In this document: positions 32,225 to 40,298 of the stretch, in pieces
Layout: each line of letters begins with the position of its first letter
Numbering within the stretch: the stretch's first letter is position 1
Assembly (NCBI GenBank): GCA_963575745.1
Contig: CAUYUJ010018060.1
Location: 1-52,500 of the forward strand
Source of the DNA: Prorocentrum cordatum
Lineage: Eukaryota; Sar; Dinophyceae; Prorocentrales; Prorocentraceae
Direction: 5' to 3'
Length of the DNA: 52,500 nucleotides
Notes under the pieces: model-generated
Seen by the model: only the letters and a program-made list of their open reading frames with translations
Told to the model about the DNA's origin: nothing
Database searches by the model: none
Program-made: the position numbers and the translations under genes

Positions 32225-32645
32225 GCCATCGTCTCTCCTCCTCCTCCTCCTCCACCTCCTCCTCCTCCTCCTCCTCCTCCTCCTCCTCCTCCCCCTCCCC
32301 CTCCCCCTCCCCCTCCCCCTCCCCCTCCCCCTCCTCCTCCTCCTCCTCCTCCTCCTCCTCCTCCTCCTCCCTTCCTCCTCCTCCTCCTCCTCCTCCTCCT
32401 CCTCTCCTCCTCCCTCCTCCGCCTCCTCCTCCTCCTCCTCCGCCGCCTCCGCCTCCGCCCTCCGCCTCCTCCTCCTCCTCCTCTCCTCCTCCTCCCTCCT
32501 CCTCCTCCTCCTCCTCCTCCCTCCTCCTCCTCCTCCTCCTCCTCCTCCTCTCAAACTCTCCTGACCTCTCTCCTCCTCCTCCTCCTCCTCCTCCTCCTCC
32601 TCCTCCTCCTCCTCCTCCTCCTCCTCCTCCTCCTCCTCTGCTTCC
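32225..32645. repeat. CTC triplet array, about 420 bp
   Basis: The longest triplet array in the window, with a CCCCCT hexamer stretch near 32295-32335. It begins about 30 bases past the 3' end of NAA30 exon 1, inside intron 1. Confidence 0.92.
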
Positions 32646-32672
32646 TTCCCCTCGTGACTGGCTCCCGGACTC

Positions 32673-32756
32673 CTTCTCCATCAACTCCACGATCCCCGCC
32701 ATGTCGCTCTCATCGCCGTAGGGCGCGAACTCCACGTCGCCGTCGGGCGCCGGGTC
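32673..32756 (-). CDS. NAA30: NAA30 exon 1 as seen (N-terminal helix of the GNAT domain)
   Basis: Encodes DPAPDGDVEFAPYGDESDMA followed by GIVELMEK. The part from VEF onward matches the first strand and helix of NatC catalytic subunits (R-Y-V-x-Y-x-x-E--M--I--L-I-x-K), which runs directly into DLSEPYS. I place the 5' edge at an AG|G acceptor (cgcggcag|gac, AG at 32757-32758), which gives an 84-base, phase-0 exon. The same frame stays open far upstream but turns into Pro-rich and repeat-derived sequence. No convincing start codon was found, so a further 5' exon is likely. Confidence 0.75.
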
Positions 32757-33329
32757 CTGCCGCGCGGGCGGGGGGTCCCAGGGGAGGGGGGGGGGCGGGC
32801 CCTGGAGCGAAGGGCAGCGTGGGGCGGGCGCAGTTGCGGAGTGAGGGGTGGAGTACGAGAGCGCGGGGGGGGGGGGACGGAGGGAAGCAAGGAGGGAGGG
32901 AGAGAGGGAGTGGTGGGGATGTCGGCAGAGGGGAGGCGAAGGAGAACAGCGAGGGATGGGGAGGATGGGGACGACGAAGAGAGCGATGAGGATGACCAGG
33001 AATGGGAAGCGCAAGAATGGGGAGGGCCATGCTAGGATACAGCTGCAGCACGTCTGCACGCGCCACACTCGGGATGATCTGTATCGGCTCTCACTTGCTT
33101 GGGATCGAGTCTCAAGCGAGAAGAGAAAGAGGCTACGCGCTTCGCCCTGTATGGGGCTCTTCGAGCTCAACTGCCTACGCTGCAGCATCGAACGAGCATC
33201 GTCGACGATGGGACTTGAGGCGGAGCGGAGAGATGCAATGTACCGTGGGAGTTTCAGAAAACCCTGGACCCACCCACCCTGCCCGCCAATCGAGGCCAAT
33301 CCCACCAGCCCTCTGGGCATAGGTGGTTC
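32757..33329. other. Upstream of NAA30 exon 1, no recognised gene
   Basis: G-rich plus strand near 32770-32900 and mixed sequence after it. No convincing NAA30 start exon or promoter motif seen. Confidence 0.4.
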
Positions 33330-33725
33330 AACAATATGTTTCTTCTCTTCCCCTCCCTCCCCTGCTCGGGAGAGGGGTTCATCAAGATTCTCTACTAATA
33401 AACACCCCCCCCAGGTGACTGGCAGCCAACCAGGACCAATGCGACCTCCCCCACCATCCCTGACAAAAAGTAATGTGAATTCCACTTTGGGGCAAACTAT
33501 TGGGTCATGATCGGGGGGGGCGCGATCACTTTGTCTTGTTTTTTGGTAGGGTCGGCGAGGCTGCCCGCATACTGCCTGCTGCGCACACGGCCAGCATCCC
33601 TGTCAAAAGCCATACAACTTGCACTTCGAGGCAAAACATGGATCATGCGCGGGCCCCCGCAATCACGGTGCATTGGTTTTTGACTGGGACGGCGGGGGTG
33701 CTGGCATATGACCTGCTATGAAAAG
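33330..33725. repeat. Family D repeat, copy 3
   Basis: gggttcatcaagattctcta, taaacaccccccccaggtga, ccatccctgacaaaaagtaa and tttttgactgggacggcggg follow the order of the copies at 11880 and 12592. Confidence 0.75.
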
Positions 33726-33819
33726 GCCAACCAGACGCTATGATGGCCACTCCGCTAGGACGATGTACTGGTTCTCGGCAAAATGGTGGGGGCCGACGCG
33801 TTTCCCGATATGTACCACC

Positions 33820-34142
33820 ACGTGCGCAGGCGCACGTGGCCGGCTCTCCGCGTGCCCCGAACGTTGCGCACCTGGCAAAGCTGAAGCATGCGGCACACAT
33901 GGCGCACGTGGATCACGTGGCGCATCTGGCGCACCAGGCGTCCCAGCACGCTTGGGCCGCAGGGGTGTCTGGCGCACCTGGCGCGCGTGGCGCGCCTTGC
34001 ACGCACGGCGCATTTCGCCCACTCGTTGCGCACATGGGGCTTGGATTGATTCCCAGTAGCTGTCCATCCAAAGACTGCCGCTGAACACGCTGCGGCTCGG
34101 GTGCTACTTCTGTTCTGGGAGGGCGGGTGGGAGTGAGCTGGG
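33820..34142. repeat. GGCGCACCTGGC minisatellite and GGGAGGGCGGG tail, copy 2
   Basis: ggcgcacgtggatcacgtgg, ctggcgcacctggcgcgcgt and similar, ended by tgggagggcgggtgggagtg (near 34118). Together with family D before it, this repeats the block at 11880-12575. Confidence 0.75.
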
Positions 34143-34480
34143 ACGGGGGGGGGGCTGGGTAGCTAGAGCGTCCATGATGGCCCAAGATGGTTTCCAGAGG
34201 GTCCTCGGCAACCCAACACGGTCCCTAAGACCCCCGTAGCCATGCCACACGTCTTTGATGATGTTGCCAATGAACAGAAGAAGATAACAACTTCGATTCG
34301 CAACTTTCTCCCGCGATAAAAAAAATCGGCCTTGCCGCCCCGCTCCCCCGACCAAATCTGGATCGGCCGGGGATAGTCAACTGTCAGTGCGAAAATGGGG
34401 GGGTATTATTATCCGGGGGTCGCGGTTGTACCTCCAAGAGGCCCCAAGGCAGCCTCAAGATAGGATGTTTGGTAAAACTG

Positions 34481-35398
34481 ATGGATCTCCCCGACTCCAG
34501 AACTGGCGCGGGCTTCCACTTGCGGTTCCCTTGCTCCTGCCCTTGCCTCTTGCTTGCCCTTTCTCTCTCCCTCTCTCTCCACCGCCGCTCCGCGGCTCAA
34601 GCCTTTCCAAGGCCAAGCTGGGGGTCGGCCTCAGGTGGCCGAAGGCCGGGCCCCGGGACGGGGCCGGAAGACCTTCGCCCGTGTCCGGGCGCGAAGGGGG
34701 CGCCCGCAGCCATGGAGCTGCGCCTGGCGCCGCGCGGCCGAGTCGCGCAGCTGCGCGGCAGTGGCGAGCCCGGGTGCCGAGCGGCACTGGCTCACGCTAG
34801 CCGCGGAGCACCTGGGGGCGGCGGAGCAGCGCACGTGGCGCGGGCGCGGCTCGCCCCCGCCGAGCAGGGAGCCGGGCGCGCGACAGCGCCGGCTCTCTCT
34901 CCAGCCCAGACACGGGCGGCGAGGCGTGCATGCGCGCTGGGGCCCGTCTGGTTCGTCGTCTTCCTGGAGGTGGTGGGAGTGGTCGGCGCCGAGCTCACGC
35001 ACGGGCAGGCCCCCAACACCGAGGTCTACTACGACGACGAGGTGAACGTGGACATGAAGGGGTTCTGGCTCGACGGGCCCATGGACTCCTCGATGCATGT
35101 GGGCGCGCTGCCGGTCGAGGTCCACTCCATCGGCGGACAGGCTGCGTCCGCAGGGAGCAGCGGAGGGGGCCCGCCGCGCGAGCGCTCAGCGCCGCCGGCT
35201 GCCCCCCCCCCCCCAGGGCCCGACCCGCGCACCCCCCGACCCCCCCGATGGGGATCCATCGTCCTGGATCAGAGGTTGGGGTCTTTTCGGCGTCAGCTGG
35301 AAGGACATCGGCAACCGCACTTACTGGTTTGCCGAGGGGATGGGTGGGGGTACCTTCAGGGCCGTGGGGAGTTTCAGGTCGGCCTTCTCGACTCGTGA
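34481..35398 (+). CDS. 5' part of the retroelement protein, in a different frame
   Basis: First ATG of this frame at 34481. From about 34940 it reads as plausible protein: a hydrophobic stretch PVWFVVFLEVVGVVGAEL, then AELTHGQAPNTEVYYDDEVN, MKGFWLDGPMDSSMHVGALP and a Gly/Ser-rich tail. After the run of 13 C at 35202-35214 this frame loses sense, while the frame of the main open frame (GDPSSWIRGWGLFGVSWKDI) gains it. The two belong to one protein if one base is skipped or one C is extra. Before about 34930 the other frame may be the real one (GAERHWLTLAAEHLGAAEQR), so the 5' end may carry more than one shift. It could be decay, a sequencing slip in the homopolymer, or programmed slippage. Confidence 0.45.
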   Translation: MDLPDSRTGAGFHLRFPCSCPCLLLALSLSLSLHRRSAAQAFPRPSWGSASGGRRPGPGTGPEDLRPCPGAKGAPAAMELRLAPRGRVAQLRGSGEPGCRAALAHASRGAPGGGGAAHVARARLAPAEQGAGRATAPALSPAQTRAARRACALGPVWFVVFLEVVGVVGAELTHGQAPNTEVYYDDEVNVDMKGFWLDGPMDSSMHVGALPVEVHSIGGQAASAGSSGGGPPRERSAPPAAPPPPGPDPRTPRPPRWGSIVLDQRLGSFRRQLEGHRQPHLLVCRGDGWGYLQGRGEFQVGLLDS

Positions 35399-38300
35399 GG
35401 CAGGAGGCTGGCTGAGCTCAGATGGTGGCTGGGTGCTGTACATGGCGGACCAGATGGGCCTCTCCCTGTTCGGCTCCGCGTGGCCGCTGATCGCCGGGCT
35501 CGTGGTTGTCTTCGCCAGCACCGGGGTGGTCGCGCTCTTGGCCCACAGCCTGAGGACGCTCTTCGCACCCTGCAGCTGGGCAGCTTGGACCTGTGGCTTG
35601 GTGCTGGCGTGCTGCCCCTGTCCGAGGCGCCGAACGCCTGGCGAGGTCAGGCTCGACAAGCTGGTCCCGCCGGCGGCGCCACCGCTCACCGATGTGGTGT
35701 GGCACGGGCCGACTACAGGGGCCGACCCGACGACCGACTGGTACCGCAAGAGCATCAAGGAAGGTCGGGGCTCCAAGCGCGGCCAGAACGACCTCATGAT
35801 CAGGGTGGACTACCGGGTTGCCCGGCCCAAGCTCAACATGAAGTCTCCTGAACGCATCAATCGCCAAGGATTGTGGGTAGAGTATGATTCTGTGAAGGGC
35901 GCCAGCGACAAGAGTTTTCGGCGCGAGTTGGAGCAGCGGGATCCTCGCTGGCTTCACCTGTGCCGTTCCTCAAGCTGTACCGGGTGCAAGGGTCGCGAGA
36001 ACGAGCTGCACTGCAAGGAGTACGCCGCCCTCGACAATGAAGCTATCGTGGATCTCGGTGACTACTCGAAGTTCACCCCCTGCCGAATCTTCGTCTGGCT
36101 CTGGAGGGGGACGGGCCTTGTCTACAAGTTGTTGCTGTGCATCCTCTCGTGGTTCTCATGTTGTGGTGCATGCATCTGCCGCCGGCGACGCCGCCGTCAC
36201 AAGACTGGCGATGCGGAGCCTGGCGTGCAGGGGTCAGTGGCAAGGCTACTTGACCAGGAGTCCGAGTCCGAGGTGGGCGCCGAGGACAACCCCCGCGAGG
36301 CGGTGAAGGCGGGGCTCATGCTCAAGGGCAAGATGCGTCCACTAGCACCTGAAGGTTGTCGGGACGCTGCACGCGGGGACCCCACTGTGCTGTTGGTGGA
36401 GGATTGGCGAGCCTCGGACCTCCCACTCCCGAGCGAGGGGAGCGCAACGGCTTGCCTCTGTGAGCATCGCCGGCAAATCTACATGGTCCTGCGCTACGGC
36501 GAGAAGTGCTCTCAGGTGACCTGTTTCCGGGAAGCGGTGGGCATGGCCTCGGGGGTCCCGCTCTGCCTGCAACACCTTGGGGGCGATGCAGCCCGTGCGA
36601 TCCACGACAACCCTGCAGGGGTCGGGTTCTTCGCAGGACTGCGGCGCCGAGCTCGGCGGAGCCCCGCACCGCGGAGCCGCGCGCCGGAGCGGGCGGCTGC
36701 CACCCCGGCCCGGAGTCGCACTCCAGAGCGCTCCGCTCCAACGACCTCTGCTCGAGAGGCGCCCTCCAGCCCTGGCGACCCCGTCCCGGCGCCGGCTGGG
36801 CCACCGAGCGTGCGCTTCGAAGCGCCGCCGGTTCCAGACTTCCCCAATCCGCCTACTCCGCCACCCATGCCCCTCGGGCAGCACTTCATCATACGGGCGA
36901 GGGTACATTGGCCAGAAGGAGCGCAGTGGATGATTTTCAGAGGAAAGGCAGTCGACGCCGCCGCGGCCAGCACAGTGGCCGATTACTTCGACGGTGCGTT
37001 GGCGCTCGAGGTGGCAGACCCAACCGGCATCACCATCCGCTTTCTCGTGAAACCTGACGGCGTCATCCGTGCACCGTCCACGGGACCCTCCGGGCGCCTG
37101 CCCGCAGGGTTCATCGAGGAGATGCTCCACCATGCACCCCTGGGATGCGAGGAGCTCGGCATCAGCGTCTCGGCGACCAACGTACCCGAGAAGGTCTGGC
37201 ACAAGCTGGCAGCTTGGCATGGTCTGCCCGTGGGCGGTCGAGCCGGCCCACTCAGCGAGGCTCGCTGGCGGCTGCTCGAGGAGAAGGTGGTCAGCCTAGT
37301 CAAGTGGCATCCCGAGGGGGGCGTGGCGCCCAGCCCGAGCTTCGAAGCGCAGGCCACCGAGGCGGGCGCCAAGCTGCGCAGCCACTGGCAGCGGCTCGAT
37401 CGCAGCAGCTCGCCCAAGCCGCCCTCAGGGCCAACAAGACGGAGCTCCCGTTCGCCGTCAGCCGAAGGCGGGCGGGCAGCCAGCTCCGAGGCGCCAGTGT
37501 CAGGAGAGAGTCATCAAGGAGACGAGGGAGGAGACATGATGGCCTGCTACCTGGAGGAGAAGGCCCGTGGGTCGAGCGATGCAGCAGCGGTGCAGAGCGT
37601 GGCTGCCGGCTTCGATGAGGAAGCCCAGCAGGTGCTCGCCGGCCTCATCCGATACGCTCAATACCTCAAGCAGCAGACGAACGAGCCCGAGGAACTCGCA
37701 CGGCTTGATGGGCACATTGGCAGTTGGGAGGTGCTCCAGCAAGTGCCTTCGCGACCGCAGACTCCAGAGGCAACGCCTAGCAGCCTCCAAGGGCTCCTCA
37801 AGCTCTCTCCCGAGCGCCACCGCTCGCAGGGGCCGCCGGCCTCCCCGGCCGACAGCGTGCCCCTGTTTGAAGCGCGCCCGCCTCTCTCGCCAGCAATCGC
37901 TCTGCCGGCCTTTCCTGTCGGACAGCGGGACGCCGGCCTCCCAGCTACCACGGCTGGGTTGGGCCCGGTTGTCCGCCCCCAGGCTCCAAACATCAGGTCC
38001 CTGTTCTGCTACGACCAGCACGTCAGTGACTTGGGCCTGCCCCCAGGTTTGACCACAGCGCCAGCGCGCTACGCCGCTGGGGCCCGAGAGGACAGTGGGG
38101 GCGCCGACCCGTTCGGCCTCGTGCAGCCCGGGGCAACACTAGACGCGAACACCGCGAGGATGCTCCACGCCTTGGAGGGGGTCGCCAGTGCCCGGCAGGG
38201 CGACGAGGCAGCCCAGCGAGGGACGGTGGCGGCACTGGGCCGGGCCGAGGAGTTGGACGTCTATCTGGCGCGCGGCTGCGGCCAACTGACCGTGGAGGTC

Positions 38301-40298
38301 TGCGACGAGGTCCTCGGACGTGAGCTGTTCTACGCCCTGCGCCGGACCTGTGAGCAGAACAAGGCCCTCATGCTCGCCGTCGAGACGCCCACAACGGTGT
38401 CCAATCGGATCGCGATGGCGTGCGCCTCGCTCAGCTTCGGCGGCAGCAGCCTGGACAACCTGGCCCCGTGGTCAGCCTCTGTGGCGGACTTCCCGACCTG
38501 CAAGACGGTCGCGTTCGATAAGTACAGTGCGCCGCATGACACAAAGCTAGAACCTAGGCCCAGGGCCCCCGTGGTCTTCGACCAGTGGAAGCGGCAGGCC
38601 CAGAACATGACCAGGTTCTTCGGGCTCGTCTTCGGACGAGAGCATGTTAGGGAGCGTCTGGATTGCCTGGAGACTCTCGCGCGGGAGTGCGAGAAGGATG
38701 ACCACGCTTTCCCGCCCAAGTTCGTCTATGAGTTGTGGGAAGAGCTGTGGGCGACCTGGTGCGAGCGACTCCGAGAGAAGAAGCGAGGCCTTCTGCGTGT
38801 GCTGCAGACGGACAACCCTCGGAAGGAGGATCTCAAGATGGTGGCCTTTGCTCCCCGGCCGGACGGACGTCCAGCATTCGTCTTTCCCAACGTCTTCGAC
38901 CTCGAGTCTCCCACGGGCTACTACCAGGAGGTCGTGCGCCCGCGGCAGCAGCGCTACCTTCAGACCGTCCTCAACGACTCGATGCACGGGGCGCGTGGCG
39001 CCCCGGGCAAAGCCGGGGAGGTCAGAGGAGAAGGAGATGAGCCAGCCACAGAGCCTCAGGAACAACGAGCTGGAGCCACCCCCAAGAAGAAGCCTAAGGC
39101 CAAGGCCCAGCCGAAAGCCAGCTCCGCACGGGCTGCGCACCCTGCGGGCAAACGGCTGAACGCCCAGGAGATCAAGCTGTCTGTCCGGCACGCGCCCTGC
39201 GACAAGCAGGGCAAGCCGCTCTGCTGGGACAATTCGACCTGGATAGGCTGCAAGAAGGGGGCCTCGGGGTGCTCACACTCGCACGAGCTCATCAAAGGAC
39301 TGAAGGACGCGCACTGGACCGTGCAGTGTCAGCTCCTCAGGCGGGGTGGGCTCCGCAACGCCGCCAAGATCGACCCAGCTTCGGTCAATGGGAGAATCGC
39401 ACAGCTGAGGGCCCAGGCGAAGACCGAGGCGGACAGCAAGCGGGCCGCAGGTGCTGGCGCAGCGGAGAGCCAACCCGCCAAGACCAGTTGGGCACCGCCT
39501 GACGAGTACGCCGAGGTCCAGTGCACCGAACTGGAGTCGGAGCTTCGGGAAGCCGCTCAGGGGCCCGATGCGACCTGGCTCGAGGACCCGCGCGCCGACA
39601 GCCCGGCCCTGGTTGGGACGAGTGTCTGCGCAGATGAAGGAGCCCTGGCCCAGCGGAAGCTGCTCGAGGCCGTCCAGGAGAGCGGGGCGCTCGACCCCGT
39701 GAGCCATGCCAGTGACTACATGCGGTCGCATGTCTTGGCCCGTCTTGCTTGCGCCCGCGGGCGCGAGGAGGAGCTTTCGGCTGAGCAGGTGCTCCTGGAA
39801 GCAACGCGCCAAGGTGGGCCCACTCTGGCCGCCGAGGCTAGCGAACTGCTGGACCGCCTCGGGGCGAAGGCCAGCAACCTGGGAGCTGACCCTGACGTCA
39901 TCATAACGCCAGTGCGGTGGGACGCTGAGAAGTCGGTGGGTCAAGGCTCCGTTACAATGCAAGGCCATACATGGCGCTACCTCGACTACCAGGACCAGCT
40001 GCCGTTGGACGAGTGCGTCGCGAAGCGACTACAGGTGGCCGCCGGTGTTTCGGAGGAACGGCAGTGCCTCCCACTCCACCTGGCGGCCGCCAAGCTTTTG
40101 GTGCAGCTGGAGACTCCACCCGACGCCCAGCAGGTCAAGGACTTGGCCCGTGAGATTCGCAGAGACCTCCTGGAGAAGGCTACCGACGCGGCCGCTGGCC
40201 TCGCCGATGCCCCGCCCTGGATATCTCCCAGGGAGGCTGAGGTCCGGATGCACATCCATGACGCAGTGCATCGCGACCACGACAAATATTTCCGATGA
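35097..40298 (+). CDS. Retroelement capsid-like polyprotein with membrane segments and CCCH finger
   Basis: 1733 codons from the first ATG to TGA. Hydrophobic, probably membrane-spanning segments at about residues 127-152 (WPLIAGLVVVFASTGVVALL), 160-176 and 330-362 (VYKLLLCILSWFSCCGACIC, followed by an Arg-rich patch). Cys/His clusters lie near 291-308 (C-x5-C-x2-C..C) and 450-500. A Ser/Pro/Arg linker follows. The region 1040-1320 is globular and may be the capsid. The C-terminal third has a CCCH zinc finger, C1376-x8-C1385-x6-C1392-x3-H1396, after a Lys-rich stretch, as in nucleic-acid-binding Gag proteins. The true N-terminus probably lies upstream in another frame, so the ATG at 35097 is only the first in this frame. 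The frame continues beyond the TGA into the pol part. I infer a Gag-like role from position and zinc finger; the family is not one I can name. Confidence 0.7.
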   Translation: MWARCRSRSTPSADRLRPQGAAEGARRASAQRRRLPPPPQGPTRAPPDPPDGDPSSWIRGWGLFGVSWKDIGNRTYWFAEGMGGGTFRAVGSFRSAFSTREAGGWLSSDGGWVLYMADQMGLSLFGSAWPLIAGLVVVFASTGVVALLAHSLRTLFAPCSWAAWTCGLVLACCPCPRRRTPGEVRLDKLVPPAAPPLTDVVWHGPTTGADPTTDWYRKSIKEGRGSKRGQNDLMIRVDYRVARPKLNMKSPERINRQGLWVEYDSVKGASDKSFRRELEQRDPRWLHLCRSSSCTGCKGRENELHCKEYAALDNEAIVDLGDYSKFTPCRIFVWLWRGTGLVYKLLLCILSWFSCCGACICRRRRRRHKTGDAEPGVQGSVARLLDQESESEVGAEDNPREAVKAGLMLKGKMRPLAPEGCRDAARGDPTVLLVEDWRASDLPLPSEGSATACLCEHRRQIYMVLRYGEKCSQVTCFREAVGMASGVPLCLQHLGGDAARAIHDNPAGVGFFAGLRRRARRSPAPRSRAPERAAATPARSRTPERSAPTTSAREAPSSPGDPVPAPAGPPSVRFEAPPVPDFPNPPTPPPMPLGQHFIIRARVHWPEGAQWMIFRGKAVDAAAASTVADYFDGALALEVADPTGITIRFLVKPDGVIRAPSTGPSGRLPAGFIEEMLHHAPLGCEELGISVSATNVPEKVWHKLAAWHGLPVGGRAGPLSEARWRLLEEKVVSLVKWHPEGGVAPSPSFEAQATEAGAKLRSHWQRLDRSSSPKPPSGPTRRSSRSPSAEGGRAASSEAPVSGESHQGDEGGDMMACYLEEKARGSSDAAAVQSVAAGFDEEAQQVLAGLIRYAQYLKQQTNEPEELARLDGHIGSWEVLQQVPSRPQTPEATPSSLQGLLKLSPERHRSQGPPASPADSVPLFEARPPLSPAIALPAFPVGQRDAGLPATTAGLGPVVRPQAPNIRSLFCYDQHVSDLGLPPGLTTAPARYAAGAREDSGGADPFGLVQPGATLDANTARMLHALEGVASARQGDEAAQRGTVAALGRAEELDVYLARGCGQLTVEVCDEVLGRELFYALRRTCEQNKALMLAVETPTTVSNRIAMACASLSFGGSSLDNLAPWSASVADFPTCKTVAFDKYSAPHDTKLEPRPRAPVVFDQWKRQAQNMTRFFGLVFGREHVRERLDCLETLARECEKDDHAFPPKFVYELWEELWATWCERLREKKRGLLRVLQTDNPRKEDLKMVAFAPRPDGRPAFVFPNVFDLESPTGYYQEVVRPRQQRYLQTVLNDSMHGARGAPGKAGEVRGEGDEPATEPQEQRAGATPKKKPKAKAQPKASSARAAHPAGKRLNAQEIKLSVRHAPCDKQGKPLCWDNSTWIGCKKGASGCSHSHELIKGLKDAHWTVQCQLLRRGGLRNAAKIDPASVNGRIAQLRAQAKTEADSKRAAGAGAAESQPAKTSWAPPDEYAEVQCTELESELREAAQGPDATWLEDPRADSPALVGTSVCADEGALAQRKLLEAVQESGALDPVSHASDYMRSHVLARLACARGREEELSAEQVLLEATRQGGPTLAAEASELLDRLGAKASNLGADPDVIITPVRWDAEKSVGQGSVTMQGHTWRYLDYQDQLPLDECVAKRLQVAAGVSEERQCLPLHLAAAKLLVQLETPPDAQQVKDLAREIRRDLLEKATDAAAGLADAPPWISPREAEVRMHIHDAVHRDHDKYFR
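35202..35214 (+). other. Run of 13 C at a frame change
   Basis: Coding sense moves by one base across this homopolymer, from the frame starting at 34481 to that of the main open frame. A 1-base insertion here would explain it. Confidence 0.6.
40296..40298 (+). other. Single in-frame TGA between capsid-like and pol parts
   Basis: The codons TAT-TTC-CGA-TGA-GTT-GCC-CTC continue in the same frame on both sides. The downstream frame stays open for another 4986 bases. Its first in-frame ATG is well inside it (40443), so separate initiation just after the stop is unlikely. Confidence 0.85.

Larger units (their letters stand above)
29940..32672 (-). other. NAA30 intron 1 (GA-AG)
   Basis: Starts GAGTCC after GAGAAG and ends GGAG before GACCTG, phase 0. 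Because GAG stands at both edges the exact cut is ambiguous, but every cut that keeps frame and the family spacing needs a GA donor unless an extra Glu is allowed. It contains long CTC arrays and a foldback near its 3' end. Confidence 0.65.
6590..32756 (-). other. NAA30: NAA30 gene, visible span (five exons, incomplete at both ends)
   Basis: NAA30/Mak3 is the catalytic subunit of NatC, which acetylates the N-terminal Met of proteins beginning Met followed by a hydrophobic residue. Five minus-strand exons of 84, 81, 84, 71 and about 57 bases splice in frame into about 125 residues. The joined protein matches the family, as I know it, in order and in residue spacing: an N-terminal helix, DLSEPYS..TYRYF..NWPELC, CVGAVVGKLDVHK, RGYLAML, the acetyl-CoA loop R-G-R-G-V-G, and VLETEVTN. 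Introns are 2733, 4250, 11059 and 7748 bases. Donors are GA, GC, GT and GC; every acceptor is AG followed by G. Colinear exons with preserved frame and clean junctions argue for a functional gene rather than a decayed copy. The start codon exon and the C-terminal exon are not identified. Confidence 0.8.

Noticed and set aside
34228-34245. Relic of the dinoflagellate spliced leader (ccgtagccat)
   Set aside because: Only ten bases agree before the sequence departs. Chance matches of this length are expected.
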